Assembly: GCA_038231575.1 (NCBI GenBank)
Contig: JBBRLB010000189.1
Coordinates: 1-8,875 of the forward strand
Length of the DNA stretch: 8,875 nucleotides
Reading direction: 5' to 3'
Origin: CAITWF01 sp038231575
GTDB lineage: Bacteria; Verrucomicrobiota; Verrucomicrobiia; Opitutales; Opitutaceae
Shown here: piece after piece, positions 1 to 6,877 of the stretch
How the letters are laid out: each line of letters opens with the position of its first letter
How positions within the stretch are numbered: position 1 is the first letter of the stretch
The notes under the pieces: model-generated
Told to the model about the DNA's origin: nothing
Database searches by the model: none
Seen by the model: only the letters and a program-made list of their open reading frames with translations
Made by a program: the position numbers and the translations under genes

Positions 1-1
1 C

Positions 2-133
2 GCGACCAAAGAACGCCGTCAGTGGTGGCACGTTCTCCTGCGACAATTGGCCGACGACGACGACTGCGATGCAGTTGCCGCACTCTCGGCCAGGGCAGGT
101 TCTCATCAACTCCTCTGGCCTTCAATTGCATGA
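2..133 (+). CDS. possible 3' end of an upstream gene, unrecognised
   Basis: Reading from base 2, this frame is open for 43 codons and ends at TGA 131-133. The residues (ATKERRQWWHVLLRQLADDD at the start, ending LLWPSIA) look like the C-terminus of a soluble protein: mixed hydrophobic and charged residues, two Trp, one Asp run. The other two plus frames and one minus frame are also open here, and G or C at third codon positions is only moderate, so the choice of frame rests on composition alone. I do not recognise a family. The 5' part would lie outside the window. After the stop the sequence becomes AT-rich and non-coding in character, which fits a gene end near here. Confidence 0.27.
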   Translation, partial: ATKERRQWWHVLLRQLADDDDCDAVAALSARAGSHQLLWPSIA

Positions 134-593
134 TCCCGGCTGAGGCGTCCTTCTGTCGCCTTTGTTGCGCTCATGTCGGATACTTTGATGCAGAGCCCAT
201 AGATATTGCCCGAACGGATCATCATTTTTTTCAAAGCAAGAGGCCAAGTCGGGAGAGAATTTAGCACAAAAGTCGTCATTCGGTCTAAAAGCGCGCGGGA
301 GAACCCTTCATTACTTGGCTTCGGTCAGAGAAACACAATTTCCTCGAATTGTTTCGAAAAAATTGCGCAGAAGAAACAATATTTGCGGGGCTCGCAGCTC
401 ACGAAAATCGGGCCAAATTTGCTGATTTATGCGTAATTTTGGCAGATTTCATGCAATATTTCGCCAGTTCTATGATTTTTGACCATTATTGGAAAACAAG
501 CGTTGCTTGAACGCCCAGTTTTCTTTTGAACGACCAACCTCAAAGTCGAACTAACCGTTCCAACACCAGCCACCATCAACCAAGGCCGTTTCT
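134..593. other. AT-rich gene-free region upstream of accB
   Basis: About 460 bases without a convincing gene. G+C over 181-600 is about 44% by my count, clearly below the neighbouring genes. Short open frames starting at GTG or TTG exist but have low-complexity, biased products and no recognisable motif. Visible structure: a short AT-rich inverted repeat (CAATT 336-340 / AATTG 347-351), an imperfect inverted repeat GCCAAATT 412-419 / AATTTTGGC 435-443, a TATGAT hexamer at 471-476, and the direct repeat TTGAACG at 507-513 and 526-532. The simplest reading is the promoter and long 5' leader of accB-accC. Confidence 0.6.
448..476 (+). promoter_or_regulatory. candidate sigma-70-type promoter for accB-accC
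   Basis: TATGAT at 471-476 matches five of six bases of the -10 consensus. At 17 nt spacing the -35 position is TTCATG (448-453), a weak match. It would give a leader of roughly 110 nt before the accB start. The imperfect inverted repeat 412-443 lies just upstream. An alternative -35-like TTGACC at 479-484 has no good -10 partner. This is a motif-only prediction. Confidence 0.35.
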
Positions 594-596
594 TTG
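582..596 (+). promoter_or_regulatory. ribosome binding site that decides the accB TTG start
   Basis: AAGG at 582-585 stands 8 nt before TTG 594-596, a normal Shine-Dalgarno spacing. It is the only clear Shine-Dalgarno-like element next to a start in this window. It supports TTG 594 over the internal ATG at 630, which would remove the conserved first 12 residues of AccB. Confidence 0.55.
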
Positions 597-1088
597 GACT
601 TAAAACAAATCAAGCAAATCATCGACCTCATGAAGCGCTCGGAACTGACCGAGTTCGCCGTCGAGGAAGAGGGCTTTAAGCTCAAAATCCGGCGAGGGAC
701 CAACGGGCTTCCGATTGTTTCGACGGCCCGGGGGTCAAATTCCCCGTTCCCGACGCTTGATACTAATCCTCCGATGCAGGTCGTAAACGCGCCGCTGGCA
801 CCCGCCTCCGCTGGCGTGGCTCCGGCGGCTCCGCAGGAGGAGGCCGGGGTGTCCTACATAAAATCTCCCATGGTCGGCACCTTTTACCGCGCCGCTTCCC
901 CCGAGAGCAAACCGTTCGCCGACACGGGAACCAAAGTCGTCGAAAACAGCGTGGTCTGCATCATCGAGGCCATGAAAATCATGAACGAGATTCAGGCCGA
1001 GGCCAAGGGCACAGTCCTCGAAGTTCTTGTGGAAAACGGCCAGCCGGTGGAATACGGCCAACGCCTCTTCAAAATCAAGCAGGGCTAA
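594..1088 (+). CDS. accB: acetyl-CoA carboxylase biotin carboxyl carrier protein (BCCP)
   Basis: AccB carries the biotin that AccC carboxylates and that the AccA/AccD carboxyltransferase then uses to turn acetyl-CoA into malonyl-CoA in the cytoplasm. The 164-residue product has the family layout: an N-terminal helical segment (1-34, MDLKQIKQIIDLMK onward) resembling the E. coli start MDIRKIKKLIEL, an Ala/Pro-rich linker (about 55-83), and a biotinyl domain (about 88-164). That domain contains the 'thumb' stretch SPMVGTFYRAASPESKPF (91-108) and the biotin motif EAMKIMNE, with Lys128 as the predicted biotinylated residue. E. coli AccB has 156 residues, so the length is normal. The TTG start is chosen because it restores the conserved N-terminus and has AAGG 8 nt upstream. 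accC follows after 91 nt, the usual accBC order, so the two are probably one transcript. Confidence 0.96.
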   Translation: MDLKQIKQIIDLMKRSELTEFAVEEEGFKLKIRRGTNGLPIVSTARGSNSPFPTLDTNPPMQVVNAPLAPASAGVAPAAPQEEAGVSYIKSPMVGTFYRAASPESKPFADTGTKVVENSVVCIIEAMKIMNEIQAEAKGTVLEVLVENGQPVEYGQRLFKIKQG

Positions 1089-1179
1089 GCCGAACCAAGA
1101 AGCCACCCGCCCCGCCGCCCGCTGGATCGCCTCGCGATCGGCACCGCCGGCAAGGTTGGGTGGTTTCACGTTTATCGCC

Positions 1180-2544
<1,365 letters not shown>

Positions 2545-2570
2545 CGCGGCGCAACTCCCTTCCTGCTTTC

Positions 2571-2600
2571 GCCCGGGCCCCTCCGCCCGGGCTTTTTCTT
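2571..2600 (+). terminator. intrinsic terminator after accC
   Basis: Perfect 8-bp GC stem GCCCGGGC (2571-2578) / GCCCGGGC (2585-2592) with a 6-nt loop, followed directly by TTTTTCTT (2593-2600). It lies 26 nt after the accC stop, so it is a textbook end of the accBC unit. It also ends just 19 nt before the next start codon, leaving little room for a separate promoter. Confidence 0.88.
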
Positions 2601-2619
2601 GGCCGCTCAATCTCTCACC

Positions 2620-3132
2620 ATGCCCTCTCCCGCCTCCACCCCCTCTCCATCCCCCGATCGCCCGTGTCCTTGCGGCAGCGGCCTGTCGTTCGCCTCGTGT
2701 TGCCAGCCCATCCTGCAACGCACTCGGCCCGCCGCGACTGCCGAGCAGTTGATGCGTTCCCGTTTCACCGCGCACGCGTTGAACGACGCCGAGCACCTCC
2801 ACCGCACCTACCTGTCGACTGCGCACCGGCCCTACGTCGCGGAATCCGAAGACGCCCCGCCGTTGAATTGGACCCGCCTCGTCATCCACGCGCACGAGCC
2901 CGGCCCGAAACCCGACACCGCCTTCGTCGATTTTACCGCCTACCACCGCGACGACGCCGGTGAACACGCGCTGCACGAAAAATCGGAGTTCCTTCGCATC
3001 GCGGGTGAGTGGTTCTATTCGCGCACCGTGCGCCAAGGTCCGGCTCCGCTCAAATCCGCCCCGAAAGTCGGCCGCAACGATCCTTGTCCCTGCGGCAGCG
3101 GGAAGAAATTCAAGCACTGCTGCGGCAAGTAG
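2620..3132 (+). CDS. ychJ: YchJ/UPF0225-family protein with two SEC-C motifs
   Basis: The 170-residue product has the three-part YchJ layout. An N-terminal SEC-C-type cysteine motif (CPCGSGLSFASCC, Cys16, Cys18, Cys27, Cys28) is followed by the conserved AEQLMRSRF segment (41-49) and an NTF2-like middle domain (about 41-140, with the WFYSRTVRQGP end). A canonical C-terminal SEC-C motif closes the protein (GRNDPCPCGSGKKFKHCCGK, 151-170; Cys156, Cys158, Cys167, Cys168). SEC-C motifs bind zinc, as in the SecA tail; what YchJ itself does is not established. E. coli YchJ (152 residues) has the same order, and the extra length here is a Ser/Pro-rich N-terminus (1-13). ATG 2620 is preferred over an in-frame TTG at 2599 because that TTG overlaps the terminator T-tract. 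No Shine-Dalgarno is visible. The gene is cytoplasmic in character and functionally unrelated to accC. Confidence 0.9.
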   Translation: MPSPASTPSPSPDRPCPCGSGLSFASCCQPILQRTRPAATAEQLMRSRFTAHALNDAEHLHRTYLSTAHRPYVAESEDAPPLNWTRLVIHAHEPGPKPDTAFVDFTAYHRDDAGEHALHEKSEFLRIAGEWFYSRTVRQGPAPLKSAPKVGRNDPCPCGSGKKFKHCCGK

Positions 3133-3135
3133 GCT

Positions 3136-3160
3136 CGCTGCGAATTTTGCTTTCGCAGCG
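3136..3160 (+). other. hairpin just after ychJ, possible weak terminator
   Basis: Perfect 9-bp inverted repeat CGCTGCGAA (3136-3144) / TTCGCAGCG (3152-3160) with a 7-nt loop, starting 4 nt after the ychJ stop. No T-tract follows it, so it is not a standard intrinsic terminator; it could protect the 3' end of the mRNA or act with Rho. The rest of the 120-nt gap to the next gene holds an 11-base palindrome CGGACTGTCCG (3165-3175) and the short inverted repeat GGTGAA 3202-3207 / TTCACC 3226-3231, with no clear promoter. Confidence 0.4.
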
Positions 3161-3252
3161 TCGCCGGACTGTCCGCGCTCGCACGGCGCAGCGTTTTTCG
3201 CGGTGAATCGTCGTTCCGGAGTCGGTTCACCCCAGTCCCCTTCCTCGCCCCA

Positions 3253-4713
3253 ATGAAAATTCTTCTTTTCGCGTCCGCGTCTCTTTTCGCGTGCCTCGCC
3301 CTCGTCGGCTCCGCTTCCGCCCAAGTCGGCCGACGCTTCCCTTCCGAGAAAAAAATCGTCCCCGATCCCGTCACGGGCTTGCCGCTCACGTTCCTCACGA
3401 GCACACCCGCGGGCGACTCCAAGATTTACCAGACCCATCCACAGTGGACCTCTGACGGGCACTGGCTCGTCTTTCGCTCGAATCGCGTCCCGGGCCAGGC
3501 CTTCGCGGTCAACGAGGACACCGGCGCCATCGTCCAACTCACCGAGAGCGGCTACATCGGGATGCTCTGCCTCGCGCGCAATTCGATGAAACTCTATTTC
3601 ATGCGCGGCTCAGGCCGGGCGCCAGCGGCATCACCCGCACCCACGACCGTCCTCACCGCGCCGCCTCCCTCCGCCCGCACCTCAGCCGCCTCCGATCCCG
3701 TCGCCAGCGCCACTGCCGGCGCCACGCCTCCCCCCGCCGCACGCGGCGCCAACCGCCCCCGCGGCCCGTTTCAAATCATCGAGCTCGATCTCGAAAAGCT
3801 TTTCACGGACAGCGCTGCCGGCACGCTGCAACCCGGCGCGACCGCCTACGAACGCGTCTGCGGCACCACGCCGCCCGGCATGAGTGCCGACGGCAACATG
3901 GGCTTGGACGCCAACGAAGACTTCGCCTACTTCCGCATCAACGGCGACGATCTGGCCGCGAAACTTCCGCCCGGCACCAAAATCGCCGAGCGCTTCGGGC
4001 CGCGCGGCATGGGCGCCGGTCCCACGGGACTTGCCAGCATGAATCTCAAGACCGGCGAGATCAAATTCGTCGTCGCAGTGCCGTTTCAAATCGGGCACGT
4101 GCAGACGAACCCTTGGGTGCCCGGTGAAATTATTTTCTGCTGGGAAACCGGCGGCAAGGCCCCGCAACGCACGTGGACCGTCATGGCCGACGGCACCGGC
4201 CTGCGCCCGCTCTATCCCGAAGCCGACTACGAATGGATCACGCACGAGGCCGTCATCACCAAGGACGAGGTCGCCTTCGCGATCATGGGCCACCGTTCGA
4301 GCGCCCGGGCCACCCCCGACAGCGACTGGGGAATCTCGGCCACTCGCGCGCATCCCACCGGCCTCGCGATCGTGAATCTCCGCACGCGCGAAGTGCGCAT
4401 CGCGGGCCAGACGCCAGCCGGCAGCGGCCTCTGGCATGTCAACGGCTCTGCCGACGGACGCTGGGCCGTCGGCGACGATTTTTCGCGTAGCGTCTACCTC
4501 ATCGATCGCCACACGAGCGAAATGATCATGCTCACCACCGGCCACAAGCCGACCGCCGCCGATCATCCGCACCCGACGTTCAACGCCGACGGCACCAAGA
4601 TTGAAATCGAATCAGCGATGCTCTCCGAGGACAACCACTCGATGAACATCTGCATCGTCCCCGTGCCGAAGACGTGGCTCGCGCGCATTTACTCCGAGAA
4701 ACTTTCGCCGTAG
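3253..4713 (+). CDS. exported oligogalacturonate-lyase-like (PD40/TolB-type) beta-propeller protein
   Basis: The 486-residue product starts with a Sec signal peptide (MKILLFASASLFACLALVGS), with likely cleavage after ASA23, so it should act outside the cytoplasm. The rest resembles oligogalacturonate lyase (Pectate_lyase22), a seven-bladed propeller. Visible motifs are FPSEKKIVPDPVTGLPLT (29-46), THPQWTSDGHWLVFRSNR (61-78), IGHVQ (His282) with FCWETGG, EWITHEA (His331), WHVNGSADGRWAVGDD (394-409) and DHPHPTFNADGTK (His438, His440). From memory of Ogl structures, Mn2+ is held by three His and one Gln three residues before the HPH pair; all three His are matched, but the Gln position is Ala435. 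An Ala/Pro-rich stretch (about 121-170) looks like a disordered insertion between blades. Classical Ogl is cytoplasmic and cleaves pectin-derived disaccharides; the export signal and missing Gln argue for a related but different role. No other pectin or sugar genes adjoin it. ATG 3253 is set by the signal peptide; a C-rich leader precedes it with no Shine-Dalgarno. Confidence 0.82.
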   Translation: MKILLFASASLFACLALVGSASAQVGRRFPSEKKIVPDPVTGLPLTFLTSTPAGDSKIYQTHPQWTSDGHWLVFRSNRVPGQAFAVNEDTGAIVQLTESGYIGMLCLARNSMKLYFMRGSGRAPAASPAPTTVLTAPPPSARTSAASDPVASATAGATPPPAARGANRPRGPFQIIELDLEKLFTDSAAGTLQPGATAYERVCGTTPPGMSADGNMGLDANEDFAYFRINGDDLAAKLPPGTKIAERFGPRGMGAGPTGLASMNLKTGEIKFVVAVPFQIGHVQTNPWVPGEIIFCWETGGKAPQRTWTVMADGTGLRPLYPEADYEWITHEAVITKDEVAFAIMGHRSSARATPDSDWGISATRAHPTGLAIVNLRTREVRIAGQTPAGSGLWHVNGSADGRWAVGDDFSRSVYLIDRHTSEMIMLTTGHKPTAADHPHPTFNADGTKIEIESAMLSEDNHSMNICIVPVPKTWLARIYSEKLSP

Positions 4714-4777
4714 TTAGCCCCCGCTTCGCGACCCTCGCGCCGCTCATCGCTCAGAGCTCCGGCCCACGCTCCGCCGT

Positions 4778-5278
4778 TCACGCCACGAGTTTTTTACCGC
4801 GCAGCACCACGCCGGTGTAATAGGCGACGTAGTAGCCCGCCGTCAGCCCGAACATCACGAGCGTGATCTTGCTTTGAAAAATGCCGGGCATCGCCGGCAG
4901 GTCCATCCGTGGCAAGCTGAGCAACACCACCATCCGATACACCAGCCGGCCCACGAGCAGCGACGTCAGGCCGAGGCCGATCCAAAGATTGGGCGTATAA
5001 AATTTCCCCGCGGACGTCACCTCGAACTGCGTCAGCCGCAAGCCCCACCACGCCAGCGGCGCGCCGAGCAAGAGCCCGCCAAGCAGCGCCGCGAGCGAGG
5101 GTGGATTCGCGAGCAGCGCCAGCGCGATCAGCCCGCTAATAACCCCAAAGAAAATCGCGCGCGCCACCAAGCGGCGCGGTTGCCAGGGTTGCCGGCCGAT
5201 GCTGCGCCGCAAGCGCGCGTAAACCCGCCACGCGATGAACGGCACGATGAGCGCGGGGGCGAGCTGGGCGGAGGTCAT
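4778..5278 (-). CDS. DUF1453 (CcdC-like) integral membrane protein
   Basis: A 166-residue protein with about five hydrophobic segments (roughly 4-20, 38-57, 61-80, 98-120, 137-158), so an inner-membrane protein. A basic loop (about 21-40, RLRRSIGRQPWQPRRL) and the central stretch LRLTQFEVTSAGKFYTPN (80-97) followed by WIGLGL resemble what I remember of the DUF1453/CcdC family; this is recognition by pattern, not a search result. The function is unknown; the CcdC name comes from proteins near cytochrome c maturation genes, and nothing here links this gene to that process. It lies 91 nt downstream of the receiver gene on the same strand with no terminator between them, so co-transcription is possible. 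It converges on the propeller gene across 64 nt that contain only a weak CGCGA/TCGCG hairpin. No Shine-Dalgarno precedes the ATG. Confidence 0.75.
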   Translation of the reverse strand: MTSAQLAPALIVPFIAWRVYARLRRSIGRQPWQPRRLVARAIFFGVISGLIALALLANPPSLAALLGGLLLGAPLAWWGLRLTQFEVTSAGKFYTPNLWIGLGLTSLLVGRLVYRMVVLLSLPRMDLPAMPGIFQSKITLVMFGLTAGYYVAYYTGVVLRGKKLVA

Positions 5279-5369
5279 ACGGGAGACTTAGACGAGAACC
5301 GGGACGAAAGGTTCGGAGTCAATCGTGGTCAGCAGCCGGTGTGCCTCGTCCCCCGCCCGCCGAAAAAAA

Positions 5370-5774
5370 TCAGGGGGCCTTGAGGGTCGGCGCCGATTGT
5401 GGCAGGATCGCCTGCTTGACCGCCGCCAGGAAACTCTCGCGGTTGAACGGTTTCATCACCGCCGCGTGCGCCCCGAGCCCTTGCGCCATCCGCAGGCAAT
5501 CGGTGCCCTCGAGCACGCGCCCGCCCCCGGATATCGCCAGCACCCGGGCATTGGGCCGGGTCTTCTTGATTTCCGTGATGAGCTGCACGCCGTCGCGCTC
5601 AGGCATGAGCATATCGGTGACGATCAGATCGAACGCCTTCGCCTGCGAGACCGAGGCCGCCTCGACGCCGTTGGCCGCACACGTCACATGATGGCCCTCA
5701 CGCTCCAGCCAGCGGGTCACCAACTGGCGGATCTGCACCTCATCGTCGGCGACTAAAATGGAAAGCGGCGTCAT
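5370..5774 (-). CDS. single-domain response regulator (CheY-like receiver)
   Basis: The 134-residue protein is one complete receiver domain and nothing else. Asp10 and Asp11 form the acidic pocket (ILVADDE), Asp54 is the predicted phosphorylation site (IVTDMLMPERDG), Ser82 sits in AISGGGR, and Lys108 sits in VMKPF. There is no DNA-binding or enzymatic output domain, so it should signal through protein contacts or serve in a phosphorelay. No histidine kinase, chemotaxis or phosphotransfer gene is in the window, so the partner is unknown. The gene begins 92 nt after the terminator of the preceding minus-strand gene, so it needs a promoter in 5775-5866; I do not see a good one. A run of seven T (minus strand, complement of 5363-5369) follows the stop directly but has no preceding stem. 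No Shine-Dalgarno is visible. Confidence 0.93.
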   Translation of the reverse strand: MTPLSILVADDEVQIRQLVTRWLEREGHHVTCAANGVEAASVSQAKAFDLIVTDMLMPERDGVQLITEIKKTRPNARVLAISGGGRVLEGTDCLRMAQGLGAHAAVMKPFNRESFLAAVKQAILPQSAPTLKAP

Positions 5775-5866
5775 GGGCGTGCCGGCAGCGGAGAGAATTG
5801 CGCCCCGTGTTTCAAGCTCGCTCGCGCAAATGCAGCTAGTTCGCCGTTCGCGCGCGAGTTGCGCGC

Positions 5867-5895
5867 AAAAAAAGGTCCGCGTTGCCGCGGACCTT
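5867..5895 (-). terminator. intrinsic terminator with GCAA tetraloop, after the duplicated-module gene
   Basis: On the minus strand, AAGGTCCGCG (complement of 5886-5895) pairs with CGCGGACCTT (complement of 5872-5881) around a GCAA loop, a GNRA-type tetraloop. Seven T (complement of 5867-5873) follow. It begins 24 nt past the stop codon at 5920. There is no T-tract on the plus side, so it acts in one direction. A further GCGCGC / GCGCGC inverted repeat (5850-5855 / 5861-5866) lies directly beyond. Confidence 0.9.
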
Positions 5896-5919
5896 GGCGC
5901 TGAGGAAAACTCTCGCGGA

Positions 5920-6630
5920 TTACTTCATGAGATCGTTGCCAGTGGTATTGGCGACGACGGTGCGATACTTCGCGGCGTCAACCAGCCACGCCGCCATCGA
6001 CGCATCGCTCGCGAGGAGATCGAGCAGCGCGGCGAGGCGTTCGTTCGACGGCAACGCAATCGTGACGCGGTGCGTGAAGTTGGTGCGGCCCGCGAGCACG
6101 CGGTAAGCGTTGATCTTGGCGTCTTGAAAGCCGGCTTTGTCGAACACCGCGCGGAGGCCGTCGAGCGACTTGAGATAGCCCGCCTCATCCGTGACGACCA
6201 CGGTCGTGCTGTAAACATACGCGCCCTTGTGCGTGCCGTCGAAACGCAGGCCTTGGTAAAGCACGCGCGTGCCGAGTTTGCGGATGTGGCGGTTGTGATC
6301 GATGATGTCACGGAGCTTCGGATCGCCGGCGAGCGCGGCGGTGTTCTTCGCCATCGCCGACACCGATTCGGCCGAGATCACGCTGCGGACCGCGCCGCCT
6401 TTGGCGCCATCGAACTGGCTCACGTAAACGTGATAGTAGGTGTCGATGCCGAGCTTCGCTTTGATAATGTCGTTCGCCTGGGACAACCAGGCGGCGTAGC
6501 CGGTCGCATCGTCGGTTTCGACTTCAGTGATGGCGATGACACGGGCGACCGGTTTCGAATCAGCGGCGTGCGCGAGGCAGGCCACGAGAAGCGTCATTAA
6601 CGACGCGAGCACCTTGATGGTGGGTTTCAT
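5920..6630 (-). CDS. exported protein with two tandem alpha/beta-barrel-like modules, function unknown
   Basis: A 236-residue protein with an N-terminal export signal (MKPTIKVLASLMTLLVACLA). Either signal peptidase I cuts after AHA22, or LVAC18 acts as a lipobox and makes it a lipoprotein; I cannot decide. The mature part appears to be two copies of one module, about 29-122 and 135-233. Each runs: a strand with acidic residues, Gly-Tyr (GYAAWL 44-49; GYLKSL 151-156), a helix, a strand ending in Tyr-Arg or Tyr-His, a Gly followed by a strand (GGAVRSVISAES 78-89; RTNFTHRVTIALPS 182-195), and a helix with Asp (LAGDPKLRDII; LASDASMAAWL). The layout suggests a dimeric alpha/beta-barrel (ferredoxin-like) fold, by inference. 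I see no catalytic motif. ATG 6630 is chosen because it starts the signal peptide; in-frame sequence upstream is Arg-rich and unlike protein. A candidate promoter (6734-6762) and its own terminator make it likely a single-gene transcript. The leader just before ATG is C-rich without Shine-Dalgarno. Confidence 0.85.
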   Translation of the reverse strand: MKPTIKVLASLMTLLVACLAHAADSKPVARVIAITEVETDDATGYAAWLSQANDIIKAKLGIDTYYHVYVSQFDGAKGGAVRSVISAESVSAMAKNTAALAGDPKLRDIIDHNRHIRKLGTRVLYQGLRFDGTHKGAYVYSTTVVVTDEAGYLKSLDGLRAVFDKAGFQDAKINAYRVLAGRTNFTHRVTIALPSNERLAALLDLLASDASMAAWLVDAAKYRTVVANTTGNDLMK

Positions 6631-6733
6631 GGGGACGGGGTGGTTGAAGTTCCGCCCGCCGCGCTCACTTCGTCGCGAGTTTTTCGCCGAAGCCCAGCGG
6701 TGATGCGGACGCGACTGGAGGCCGCGCACGCCC

Positions 6734-6762
6734 CTGATATTTTTTGTGGAAACCGAAGGCAA
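6734..6762 (-). promoter_or_regulatory. candidate promoter for the duplicated-module gene
   Basis: On the minus strand, TTGCCT (complement of 6757-6762) and TATCAG (complement of 6734-6739) are separated by 17 nt that include an A-rich run. They lie between the preceding gene's terminator and the start at 6630, giving a leader of about 100 nt. The -10 match is four of six. Motif-only prediction. Confidence 0.38.
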
Positions 6763-6818
6763 TCCTTGACGTGGCAAACTAGTAACATCTTCGCCATGCT
6801 GCCCCCGACGCTTCAGAC

Positions 6819-6845
6819 AAAAAAGGCCCGCGTTGCCGCGGGCCT
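6819..6845 (-). terminator. intrinsic terminator with GCAA tetraloop, after the DUF4331 gene
   Basis: On the minus strand, AGGCCCGCG (complement of 6837-6845) pairs with CGCGGGCCT (complement of 6824-6832) around a GCAA loop, followed by a six-T tract (complement of 6819-6824). It begins 32 nt past the stop at 6878. It is nearly identical to the terminator at 5867-5895, differing by one paired change in the stem. Confidence 0.9.
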
Positions 6846-6877
6846 CGTAAGCGAAGCAAAAGAAAATCGCCGGGGAC

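Noticed and set aside
22..436. Two short plus-strand frames in the left AT-rich region
   Set aside because: GTG or TTG starts, no ribosome site, biased composition and no motif; the region looks regulatory.
1027..1179. Upstream in-frame extension of accC overlapping accB
   Set aside because: The extension is out of frame with accB and unlike any biotin carboxylase; the conserved family start is at 1180.
2599..2619. TTG start for ychJ at 2599
   Set aside because: It would begin inside the terminator T-tract, and the extra residues are not part of the family.
3682..4572. Long minus-strand frame opposite the propeller gene
   Set aside because: Product is Gly/Ala/Asp-rich shadow of the propeller codons with no start signal or motif.
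5361..5372. Seven-T run at the receiver stop as a terminator
   Set aside because: No stem precedes the run on the minus strand; the nearby C and G runs do not form a hairpin in the required place.
6631..6777. N-terminal extension of the duplicated-module protein
   Set aside because: It would bury the signal peptide behind 49 Arg/Ser-rich residues and cover the likely promoter.
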